This document shows, piece by piece, positions 44,049 to 53,871 of a stretch of DNA of 64,000 bases (position 1 is its first letter; every line of letters starts with the position of its first letter). Origin of the DNA: Porphyra umbilicalis (Eukaryota > Rhodophyta > Bangiophyceae > Bangiales > Bangiaceae). Under the pieces are notes generated by a model. The model searched no databases, had not been told where the DNA came from, and was given only the letters and a program-made list of their open reading frames with translations. The translations under genes and the position numbers were made by a program. The stretch lies in contig KV919084.1 of assembly GCA_002049455.2 (NCBI GenBank), forward strand, positions 1 to 64,000, written 5' to 3'.

Positions 44049-44681
44049 TGTTGTTCCGTGGCGACTGTGACTTGGAAGCGTCGGGAGCGCCCATGTGCAT
44101 AGATGCTTCTCGTGTGATGTTGGTGGGGGGTACGTGGCTGGCGCTTTCTTTCTGGTGGAATATTGTAAGGGGGGTGGACTCTGTATGATATGCCGGGCTG
44201 GTATGAAAAGGGGTGAAGTGATAATGGGTACGGGCGAAGGGGGAATTTGCCGTCCTGGTTGTGGGCCGAAGTCGGGTCGTACTCATTCGGCACGAAAAGA
44301 AGCAGAAGAAAGAGGCTCGGGGAACTGCTGTGGCGAGATACATACATGTGTGCGGAGCAGGGCAGTTGGAAGAAAGTACAGCGACGGTAACAAAGACGAC
44401 AAGGCGTGAAGGGCGACAGGAGATCCATAAACGGGGGGAGGCACCCCAAGAGTAAGCCCAATTGTGTTGACGGGTGCGGTGGCTAGGCTGTACATGTATG
44501 TGACAAGGAGGGCCGTATGGCAGAATAAACTATGTCACACAAGACTCCGCCAAGCAAGCACACATCATACAAGCGGAAGAGCAACAGACGAGTGAGTCAC
44601 TAGAAACGAGTTGAAAAGAAGCGAATGGACACCCTCTCTTGGTGTGTTTGTGGGAGCAGCCTGACGTGCAGATTCTCAACA
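44049..44681 (+). repeat. Putative solo or 3' LTR (copia-like)
   Basis: The 633-base stretch begins TGTTG after a purine tract and ends with CTCAACA, giving the TGTTG/CAACA terminal inverted repeat common in copia LTRs. It does not resemble the sequence before 40,554, so it would belong to a different element. There is no second copy in the window, so the limits are tentative. Confidence 0.35.
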
Positions 44682-45910
44682 TAGAGTGCAACACCGCACT
44701 CGCTCATTCAGTCTGGAGCGGCACATAAATTGTGTTGGTGCGTGATTTGCGCATCATGTCCCGCCACCGCAGCCCCCATTGTCGCCAGAGGTGCAAAAGA
44801 ACATACCTTTGCAGCATCCAAGGCAACCCGTTCATCCCATATCTCACCGATAATCGATAAGCTTCTGCCTGGCTCCTTCAGTTCCGCTCCGCGGCGTCGC
44901 ACTCCCCCTACTAGGCTGGGGGTACAGTGACCAAACCGCATCGCCGCGGGCCACAGGAGGGATGAGTTTCCCCACTCCTCCCAGGACAAGGCACACCATA
45001 ACGACAGGAGTCACCCGTTTCCCGGGGGGCACTTGCTGCCAGCTGATCCGGGGACTTTCGCCAGGAGCAAGGGCGGGTAGCTAAGCTACCAAATGGCCGG
45101 GCGCGACTCACGCCAGCCCGTGTGTTACTGCTCCGTAGAGATGCTTCGGCGTGCCTCAGTTCGCCTGAGATTCTGTCCGACACCCTTTACCCACCGCCGC
45201 GGCAAAGTGCGCAGCCGTCCTGCATGTCGCTTTCCATCTTGTGCCCCCACTCGCCGACCAAGCAGAGGCCGACGAGCGACCCCCGAGGTGCCGCAGATGG
45301 TGCGTTTCCAAAGAGTGGTCAAACTGCACCCAATAAGTAAGTTTCATGCACACGTAAGAGTCAGAAGAAAAACGTGCTGATGTACGAGTGCGAGTTGAGA
45401 GTTACAAACAAATTCTTCATCCGTGAGAGCATTTCCGTTCCCAGGGATGTGGGGAGTGCACTTTCAGCATGTTGTCGAACCTAAGTCTGAGACCTGCAAC
45501 GTTGAAGAGATCGGCGAACGATACCAGGCTTTCACATCAGTCTCAGCGCAATACCAACAAAACATAGAACGGCGTGGAAGTGGATAGCATACTCGCGGGT
45601 GTCAACTTGGGCGGGCAGTAGTGTCAAAAGACGAGTTGACGGACATAGCGTCGGAACGAGCCCGTGAACGTGTCCGAACTCTTGCAGAACTGAAGAGAGG
45701 GGGTCGGACAATGGGGCAGTGTAGCGGGTTGGCTTTGCACGTAAGTGCTGGGGGGGGTTTGGGTGAGATATGAAATTCCTTTTGAAAAGGGTTGGGCAAT
45801 ACTGGACGGGAACTCGGGGAGTTGGACATAACTCTGGCTCTTGGTTTCCGATGAGCGCGAAACTTTGCAGGCACACTGGAGGCTCTGTAGAGAAGGGGAC
45901 GGGGTGGTGT
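44682..45910. other. Unassigned segment with one dispersed repeat core
   Basis: Nothing recognisable apart from a single diverged copy of the 177-bp unit core at about 45,283-45,329. The 3' side of the long minus-strand ORF lies here, but no continuing domain is visible. Confidence 0.35.
45283..45329 (+). repeat. Dispersed copy of the 177-bp repeat core
   Basis: CCGAGGTGCCGCAGATGGTG, then CGTTTCCAAAGAGTGGTCAA and ACTGCAC, match the array unit. Similarity stops right after CAAACTGCAC, the same base at which the array ends at 43,900. Confidence 0.75.
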
Positions 45911-48427
45911 CTACATTCGGAAAACGTGGGGACGGTTCGCGACGGGCGTGCGCCCAGATGCGCCTTGCCCGGCAGCGGCGCCCGACGCCGCGCCCGCCGC
46001 CGCGCTCGACGCGGCGCCCGACGCCGCGCCCGCCTCCGCGCCCGCCGCCGCGCCCGACGCGGCGCCCGCCGCCGCAACCGACGCGTCGCCCGACGCGGCG
46101 CCCGACGTGGCGCCCGGCGCGGCGCCCGCCGCCGCGCCCGACGCCGGGCCCGACTCGGCGCCCGCCGCCGCGCCCGAAGCGGCGCCCGACGCGGCGCCCG
46201 AAGCGGCGCCCGACGCGGCGCTCGACGCCGTGCCCGACCCGGCGCCCGAGACGGCGTCGGAACCAGGGGTGCACTGACCACCATCACCACCACCACCAGC
46301 ACCATCACCGCCGCCATCACCGTTAGCGCCAGCCCCACCACTCGGCGGCGCCGGCGTCGTCGCGAGTGCTTCGGCCTCGCGGTGCGCGTGTTGATCGGGT
46401 TCCGGCAGCAGGGCGAGTGTCGGGACGACGGAGTTGGGGTCGTTGGGACCGCCAAATGGAGCCGCGACGGAAGACGCAAACCGGGGCTCGTCTTGAATGT
46501 GGACGCGGGTGACCTCGCGGTTGGCAATTCGTAGAGCCCGTTCCAGACCAGGCATTTGCCGACAAAAGATTGAAGACGATGTGGAAGGTCCTGCGATTAG
46601 AAGACCACGCAACTCCTGGCGCATGGTTGCGGATGGGCACGCCGAGAAGCAGCCGGCATCAGGGGTGAGGCCGTACCCGGGGCGGAAGTTTGCGGAGCCA
46701 AAGTGGAAGCCCTCCAGCAGCATTCGACTACGATTTTCAGCGAGTAGCTTGTGGGCGTCACCCGGGGGCCCCGCGCGGCTCCGCGATTGGCTGTCAGCGG
46801 CGGCTAAGTTGGTCGACAGGGCGTCAGCGACGCCTGGTGACAGCACCCAGGCCTTGTAGAAATCCGCCGTAGCGTCCCACACGACCATAGTCTCCGCATC
46901 GTCCATTGGGCTGGGCGGCAGGCACCCACCCACATTAGCGGTCGAGTGCTCCTGGAAAGCGGCGCGTGTCGTCGCGGCAACCGCCGCCGCGAAAGCAATG
47001 GGCTTGCAATACACCCCACCTACGTCAGGTCGGCGTGCAGTCACCCGCCGCCCGGAATCGGCCGTTGTAGCACTGTCACCGACTTGGTCCGCGGAAAAGG
47101 TAGGGCCGCCGCCGTTGACGGGGACGGGTATATCCAGCGTGAGATCTTTCGACGAGGGGATGCGGCGCGGCGGATGTCCGGGGACCCAGTTAGGCACCCA
47201 CGCCTGACTCGGCACGGAGTCGGGCGCCACCTGCCAAGGGGGGAGGTGCCCGTTCACGTCGCGTAAGTCCGTCGGAGGCGTCGCAGGGCCCGCCCCACCC
47301 GGAACGCGGGAAACGCGACAAGCCGGCGTGAAGCCCTGCGCGAGGCACCGCGCCTTTTTAATGGCGAGGGGCAGGAGCTGCGCGGTGACGGACGTGCTCT
47401 TCGCCTCGACGCCCGCCGCCATCGCAGCGTCCGGCGCCCCTTCCATAACGGGGAGGTCGCTCCCGCCGGTCGCGGCGGAGAGCGTGACGGTGATGTTGTG
47501 AGACACACCGCCATGCAGACGCGCAGTCAGGGCACGCCAGAAGCGTGGTCAGGTTGCCGCTTGACGACCGTCGGCCTCGCGAGAGTACAGTGCCGGCGTT
47601 AGGTCCAGCCGCGGTTCGGTGGCATGTGAGAGGATCCCAGCAGCCGCCGTGGCCGCGCGCCACGCGCGCGTCACGAGTGTCTGCACTTCGTCCTTGGTCA
47701 CGCCATTGGGAAGAAAAGATGACTGCGATGACGCACCACCGGCAGCAGACCAGAGCACGTCGACGACACCGAGAGCCACGACTGTGGGCCCCCACACATC
47801 CAACGGGAGGGTGCTCCACGTCGGCGACACGTTGCCGCCGGCCGCCAGCCCCGCCCACAGACCCGCTTGCGCCGCGCCGACGAGGCGGCAAAGGTGCTCA
47901 TCAAACGCGTCCCCATAGTTAGACGCGCGCAATGTCGTGAACATGGCGGAATAACACGGACCGGGAGCGTGATGCGCTTCGGCGTCAGCCGACACGCGAG
48001 CGTTTGGCGGTAATGTAGAGCGGCACGTGACGAGGTCGACAGCAGCGTTTCGCGTCCCGAGGCGAGATTCGTAGCGCGACTTAGCACGGCTGATGTTGCC
48101 GCTCCGCGCGTCTGCGCCATGCTTTCTGGGCTGGTCCTTAACAAGCACTAAATCACGGATTTTGTAGATGGGTGTCGCGCTGTTAGCCGCCAAAACCGCG
48201 GCTGCGGACGCGCCGGGAAGACCGTAGCCGCCAAGCCCGACATGGTCAATAGCACGGCCGATGACCTCGAGCGCTTCCACCGCAGGCACCGCCACAAGCA
48301 GGGTCGTCGGTTCAATCGCCAACGGGTTGGCGTCCGAAACGTACGCCGACACGGCCACCTTGGGTAGTGTCGCAATGAAGTTGGTGGCGGCTTTGGGATC
48401 CTCATTTGGCTCCGTGCTGGACGCCAT
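45911..48427 (-). pseudogene. Uncharacterised ~838-codon ORF with one internal TGA and an Ala/Ser/Gly repeat tail
   Basis: ATG 48,427 (MASSTEPNEDP) opens a frame that reaches TGA at about 47,549. It continues in the same phase through PRFWRALTARLHGGVSHNIT to a stop near 45,911. The body is rich in Ala, Val, Pro and Thr without recognisable catalytic motifs (for example NVSPTWSTLPLDVWGPTVVA, MLLEGFHFGSANFRPGYGL). The last 110 or so residues are a run of GAASGAA-type repeats. Size, a compact body and a low-complexity C-terminus are reminiscent of capsid proteins of toti-like dsRNA viruses, so an endogenised viral gene is one possibility. A host or transposon gene is another. No polymerase-like sequence follows. 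The stop could be a CGA-to-TGA mutation. Confidence 0.45.
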
Positions 48428-48854
48428 TTGATTTTCGACAGCGGGCCGGGGGCGTGGGGGTGGGGGGTGGGGTCGACAAAGCTGACGATGAGGGGGTGGG
48501 GGGGGGGGGGGGGGTCGAGTCCGTCGAGGTGGGGCGCGACCGCGTGCCGTCGAAAAGGGGCGCGCGGTCGATGGGGGTGGGGTTCCGCCGTCTAAGTGGC
48601 CGTCTCGGGTGCGAGAGGGACACGTAGACGACAAGTCTCCCAAGTGCCCCAGATGGGTCATTTGCAAGGGGTGGTCAAACTGCACACATCCGCAAAAGCG
48701 GCGTGAGCGCCCCCGGAGTGGGGGGGCTCTTTTCACCTGCTCTTCACGACCCTGAAGAGCTGCCGGGGCGCCCCAGGGGGTGCCTGGGTCGGCCATGGTC
48801 GAGTCTAGACGGATCGCCAAAAGAATGACGGAAAGGTGTTTCCGAACGGCATTC
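48428..48854. other. Boundary between repeat-rich and gene-rich halves
   Basis: It contains poly-G at 48,498-48,514, the second dispersed repeat core (48,626-48,685), and GGAAAGGTGTTTCCG at 48,830-48,844, which matches another part of the 177-bp unit. The glucokinase promoter and 5' UTR should lie in the right part. Confidence 0.45.
48626..48685 (+). repeat. Second dispersed copy of the 177-bp repeat core
   Basis: GTAGACGACAAGTCTCCCAA, GTGCCCCAGATGG and CATTTGCAAGGGGTGGTCAA match the array unit and end at CAAACTGCAC within two bases of the other copies. It lies 170 bases before the glucokinase start. Confidence 0.7.
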
Positions 48855-50544
48855 ATGGCTGAGGGCGGGCCCTCTGGCGGTGGCGGCGACGACGCGAGCC
48901 TCCGCCTCTTCTCCACCCTCCTCCTCGCCGGCGACGTTGGCGGTACCAACGCGCGGCTGGTACTGTACGCGGTACCACCGCCCGCGTCGGATGGGGGCGT
49001 GACCGCCGCCGCCGCCACCGCCGCCGTCGCCCCCCCCCCCCCCCCCTCCCACACGGACACGTCCACCCACGTGTCCATCCTCCACCGCACGTACAAGTCT
49101 GCCGACTACCCATCATTCTCCTCTGTCATCTCGGCGTTCCTCCTCGAAGCCGGCGCCGCCCTCCCCGGCCTCCTCCGTCTCACCCCGCGGGCGGCCGGGG
49201 GGCGGCCGCTGCCGCTCGGCAGCCTCGCCGCCGCCGCCTTTGCCGTGGCGGGCCCCGTGGAGGGCGGGCGCATCAACTTTACCAACTGGGAGGGGTGGAT
49301 CCTCGACTCGGCGGGCTTGGCCGACGAGTTTGGCATCCCGTCCGTGGAGCTCGTCAATGACTTTGTGGCCAACGGGTATGGGGTGTTGACGTTGTCGCCC
49401 GAGGAGGTCGTCCTTGTGCAAGACGGCAAGGCCCTGCGGGGGGGGGCCATTGCGTTGATCGGCGCGGGGACGGGGCTCGGCCAGTGCTTTTTGACGGCCG
49501 GCGACGCCGGCGGCGGCGACGGGGAGTACAAGGCGTGGGGGTCTGAGGGGGGGCACGTCGACTGGGTGCCCACGACCGCCGTGCAGGGGCGGCTGCTGCG
49601 CTTCCTCCACAAGCGCTTTGGCTCGAGCTTTGAGGCGGACGGGGGGGTGACGCCCCTGTCGCCCGCGGAGCTCGCCGACGCGACCGCGCCGTCGGTGGCC
49701 GCTGACGCTTCGACGACAGCGGCGGCGGCGGCGGCGGCCACGGCGGGCGGCGCCCGCCCCCCGCACCCCCACCCCGCCGACACAGAGGACTCCCCCCCCC
49801 CCCCCGCATCTCGGTCGAGCGCGTCGTGTCCGGGCGGGGCTTGGCCAACATTTACGCCTTTCTCTCATCGACGCACCCCGCGTCGATCAACGCGCCCATC
49901 CACGAGTCGATCCTCGCGTCGGCCGAGCCGGGCCGCGCCATCGCCGCGGGCGCCTACAACTGCGCCCTGTGCGCGCGGACGATGGACCTCTTTTTCGACG
50001 CGTACGCCACGGCTGTGGGCAACGTGGCGCTGACCTATCTGCCGACCGGCGGGCTGTACGTGGCGGGCGGCATTGCGCCCAAGAATATGGAGTACATCAC
50101 GGCCGACGCGTGGGGCCGCGCCCTCCGCCGCAAGGGGAGCCTATCGGGGGTGGTCGGCGGCATGCGCGTGGCGGTGGTCGTCAAGGAGGACCTCGGACTG
50201 CGCGGCGCGCACATTGTCGCGACGCGGCTGTGGGGCCGCTCCGTGCGGCGGGGGGGGAAGGGGAGAACGCGGCGGGTGCGCCGCCGCCCGTGTCGTCAGG
50301 GGAGGGGGGGAGGGAAGCCGCCTCTGCGGCAGCGGCGGCGGCGGTCAAGGCTGGGGGCGACCCCGCCGCCGGCGGCGGCACGTACGTGGCGCTGAGCCCG
50401 TGGGCGGCGGTCATGGTGACGAGTCCGGCGGCCTACACGGCGGCGGCGGTGGCGGCCGGCCCGGCGGCGGTGGCGGCCGTCGTGACGGCGGCGCGGTATG
50501 TGATTCGGGCGGAGCGGGCGGCCCCGGGGGGGGCACCAATGTAG
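48855..50544 (+). CDS. glk: Glucokinase, bacterial type
   Basis: It phosphorylates glucose to glucose 6-phosphate using ATP. ATG 48,855 is used because LLLAGDVGGTNARLVLY, the phosphate-1 loop, follows within 30 residues. Next come FAVAGPVEGGRINFTNWEGW, VELVNDFVANGYGVL with the catalytic Asp, IGAGTGLGQCFL (phosphate 2), and EGGHVDWVP. After a Pro/Ala-rich insert of about 60 residues come GRGLANIYAFLS, YVAGGIAPKN and LGLRGAHIVATRL. The frame changes at a 14-C run (49,792-49,805) and again at an 8-G run (50,250-50,257), exactly where coding similarity switches frame. I take these as homopolymer length errors or polymorphisms. The C-terminal 90 or so codons after 50,257 are Ala-rich and uncertain. 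No intron is seen. Confidence 0.85.
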
Positions 50545-50931
50545 GGGGCGGGGGGGGGGTGGTGTGTTGTCAGACCGGCACGTTGGCAGGCGCATCGGTG
50601 CCGTGTGCGTGTCTGGTGCGCATGAGGGTGTCAGCGGCATTGGTAGGGCTGCCGGCTTGTGTCTTGTTGGGTGTTTGGCGCGCCACACCCCCCAGACCCC
50701 ACTAATGGCGCGAGGGGCATCACGGTCGACACGCGTCAGTGGTGGGCGCACCGCAGCGCGACCTTGTCATCGTATGTTCAACCCTTTCTTGTCGTCTTGC
50801 CCCAGCCATACAAATCAAGTCCAGGCCACACTCTGTGGCGGACCAGACCAACACGCACCTTTCACGCAGCCCCTCCCACTTGGGGTTCAACAACCAACCC
50901 CCCCGCACCCCGGATCCCGCCAACAGCCCCC
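50545..50931. other. Intergenic region between convergent glk and eIF3f
   Basis: No gene is seen. The two genes point toward each other, so this should hold both 3' ends. A poly-G run lies at 50,548-50,560. Confidence 0.5.
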
Positions 50932-51953
50932 CTACTGTTTCAACGCCTTGACGTCCACGCTCAGAAGCCGTTCCGCAATCGGCAGCTGCGCTTGCGCAAA
51001 CAAACACAAGTAGGTCACCATGAGCAGGTCCCGCATGTTGTCCCCAAAGAGCTTGTCAAACACGTGGCTGTCGACCCGCGGCATGAGCGCGAGCGTTTCC
51101 GCGAGGAACCGCCCCGCCGCCACGTCGCCCGTCGCCTCGCCCGCCTCGACCGCGTCGACGGCGCGGCCGACGACCGTCAGCAAGTCGAGCAGCCGCGAGA
51201 GGCCCGCCTGGACATTGTCCACCTCGGACGCGAGCGCGGCGGTCGACGCGGCCGCCGCGCCGCCGCCACGGCCCGTCGCCGCCTCCGTCATGGCGGCGGC
51301 GGCCGTCTCCCGCGCCGCCTCCAACCGCCACCGGTTTTTAAACAGCACGTTCATGGCCACCTTGTCGGGCGTCGACGGCGTGACGGCCACGGGGACGGGG
51401 CGGAACTCTGAGCGGAGGGCCACCTCCCCAATCGTGTAAGCCGACGACACATAGGGGCGGGGGGCGGCGGGGGGGGCACCCCCGCCGTCGACGCAGCCGC
51501 GTCGCCGCCCTCGGATGCGGCGGCCGACGCGGCGGCTGCAGCAGCGACCGCCGCCAAGTCGGCATTGACGAGCAGGTGCACGGGCGCCGCGCACTCGCGG
51601 CCGTAAAATTCGTGGATCAACACCGAGTTGCCGTCCGTCTCCGTGCCCGTCGCGTCCCAGCCGACAATGGCGTGCGCCGACGACACGTTGCGGTGGAGGT
51701 CGACCATCGTGCGGTTGTACTCAATGTCGACCGCAATCTCGTCGGCCATCTCTTCGTGCGGCACGGGGAAGGAGCCGGTCACGTCGACGGATCCATCGTG
51801 AGGGTGGAAAACACCGAGGAGCGTGCCAATGACGCGGCGCTTGCCGGCCGCGCGGCGCATAAAGTGGTCGACGACGCCGAGGAGGACGACGGGGGCGACG
51901 CGCACGGCGCGGACGCTCGTGTCGTCGCCGCTCAGGAAAATGTCGGTCGACAT
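50932..51953 (-). CDS. EIF3F: Translation initiation factor 3 subunit F (eIF3f)
   Basis: This is a structural MPN-domain subunit of eIF3, acting in 40S recruitment in the cytosol. From ATG 51,953: VAPVVLLGVVDHFMRR, RVIGTLLGVFHPHDGSVDV, FPVPHEEMADEIAVDIEYNR, HAIVGWDATGTETDGNSVLI and HEFYGRECAAPVHLLV. These follow eIF3f order and, as in that family, lack the metal-binding JAMM residues. After an Ala-rich insert comes YVSSAYTIGEVALRSEFRPV, then a helical C-terminus with VDNVQAGLSRLLDLL and FDKLFGDNMRDLLMVTYLCL, typical of eIF3f rather than RPN8 or CSN6. Frames switch at the adjacent G6 and G8 runs (51,459-51,476), so the annotated frame is not continuous as given. Confidence 0.85.
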
Positions 51954-53132
51954 GACGACTGGGGTTGGGGGAGAGGGGGGGGGAAGGGCGCAGAAGAATA
52001 AGGGCGGGCAGCAACAGCACTGTTGGGGGGTGACACGGACGAGGAGCGCGGTGGGACGCGACGGGGGCAAAGGCGGGCGGCGTGGGGAGCCCGTCCAAAG
52101 GGGACGACGGCGACGCCCGTCGGCACAGCGGTGATTCTGCAGAGCGACTTCTGCCCCTCTATCAACTACCTGGCCTTGAACACTATCAAGTCGATTGGGA
52201 AAATTCCGTTCAAACAGTTGACAACTAATCTTAACCCCAACGGCAACGTGGTGCTGACGCCAAAAACGCGCGGGTCGGCCGACCGCGGCCCCTCGCGGAA
52301 CAAGGAGGAAGAGGCGATGGGCGGCGAGGAAGCGTTGCGTGTCATGAACCCCAATACCACGACTCTCGTCTGGAGCGGCCGACCGGCGGGCCGCGTCACC
52401 GCCAGTGACGGCGGCGACGACAGAACCCCACCCGGGCGGCGGCCGCTCTCATGGACTGTACCGCGATCCCCGACCGCCGGCACGTTCCCCACCCAGAGAG
52501 AGCAGGGCCGCGCGGCGTCGACGGTCCCTACCCTGCAAGCCAATCTCCACCAGGAGCGACCTCTGCTGGACGCCGACGGCGGCCGCCGCCAGCGCGCTCG
52601 CCCCCCGCGCGCGGGGCGGGGGGCGGCGGAGGCCGTGCGAAATTTGCCCTGTTAGCATTGACATTGCTAACAGCGGTCTGGCCGGCGGGGGCCATCATGG
52701 CCCCCCGGGGCGATGATCGCCCCGGGGGGGGGGCCCGCGCCCTCTAATTTGACGCGTCGCGCCCGCCACGTCACGCCCACCACGCGCGCGGCGGTGGCGG
52801 CCGACACCCGCGCCGCGCGGCGCGACGCGCGCCGGCGGCTGCCTTGCGAGGCGCGTCCCGGCTGTGCCCGCGGCGGCGGGGGCCCCGGCGGCCGGCAGCG
52901 GCGGCCGCCGCGGCGCCGCCCCTCCGTTGCCCGCCGCCGACGCGGCCGGTGGTGCGCCGCGGGGTCGGGCGCGGCGGCGCTCCCCCCCCGCCGCGCGGCC
53001 ACCCGCGCGGACGAGCGGCCGCCAGCGGCGGACCGGCGGGCGACCGACGGCCGCCGCTGCCGCCGCCGCCGCCGCCGCCGCGGCGGGCGACGTTCCCCCC
53101 CGCCCCCCCCGCCCCCCCGCCCAGGCGGCGGT
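51954..53132. other. Intergenic region before the putative glycosyltransferase
   Basis: It holds the promoters of eIF3f (minus) and of the next gene (plus), a less GC-rich island at 52,140-52,260, and a cluster of hairpins at 52,650-52,729. Long ORFs on both strands in 52,660-53,130 are Arg/Pro/Gly low-complexity products of the extreme GC content. I do not call them. Confidence 0.5.
52650..52729. promoter_or_regulatory. Cluster of three adjacent perfect hairpins
   Basis: In order: TGTTAGCA and TGCTAACA around a 7-base loop; GGGGGCCAT-C-ATGGCCCCC; and CCCCGGGGCGAT-G-ATCGCCCCGGGG. The last two overlap and have one-base centres, so they are near-perfect palindromes. They lie between divergent eIF3f and the next gene. 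The role is unknown; a protein-binding or replication/transcription control site is possible. Confidence 0.5.
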
Positions 53133-53249
53133 ATGGACACCCCCCGCCGCCGCCGCCGCCGCCCCGCGCCGCCGTGGGACTCGCCGACGGCGTCCCCCCC
53201 CGTGGCGCCCGGCGACGCTGACGGCGGCGGGCGGTCGCCGGGTGCCGAT

Positions 53250-53309
<60 letters not shown>

Positions 53310-53834
53310 AATGGCGGCGGCGGCGGCAGCACGTCCCCCCCCCCCGCGGCGGCGCCGCGTCCCCCCCCGTTTCCCCCCGTGCCCCCCCCCCCCCCCCCCA
53401 CCGGCGGGAGCCTCCCCCTGCGGCACCCCCCCCCTCCCCCCCCGCCGCCCGCGGGCGGCTGCCGCGCGTCGCCCTCGGCGCCGCCGCCACCGTTGCGGCG
53501 GCGGTGACGCTCCTCGGCGTCGCCGCGTGGCGGGGCACGCCCGCCGCGCCGGCACTCGGCGGCGGCGCGGCCGTCACGGGCGGCGGCGGCGCCGCCGCGG
53601 GCGGCGGGCGGGGCGTCGGTGCCGTTGCCCGCCCGGCGCCCGCCCTCCCCCGGGCACCCCCGGTTGGGGGCGGGCGGCCCGGCCGTTTTTTCGACGTGCC
53701 CCCGGCGGGGGTGCCCGTCGCCCGCCCCCGCGGCGGCCGCGTCGCCGTGCCGCTGCCGCCGGGGTCGGCCGCCGCCGCGCGGCCGCCGCCCGGCGGGTGG
53801 GCGGCGTGGGTGACGGGCGCCGTCTGGGGTGGGT

Positions 53835-53871
<37 letters not shown>

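Noticed and set aside
41923..44102. ORFs of 440-714 codons on both strands across the tandem array
   Set aside because: A 177-base period is a multiple of three, so any frame open in one unit stays open. The products are exact repeats of 59 residues on both strands with no other sign of coding.
45770..46534. Arg/Pro- and Ala/Pro/Asp-rich ORFs in 45,770-46,530 on the plus strand
   Set aside because: They arise from the complement of the Ala/Ser/Gly repeat tail of the minus-strand ORF.
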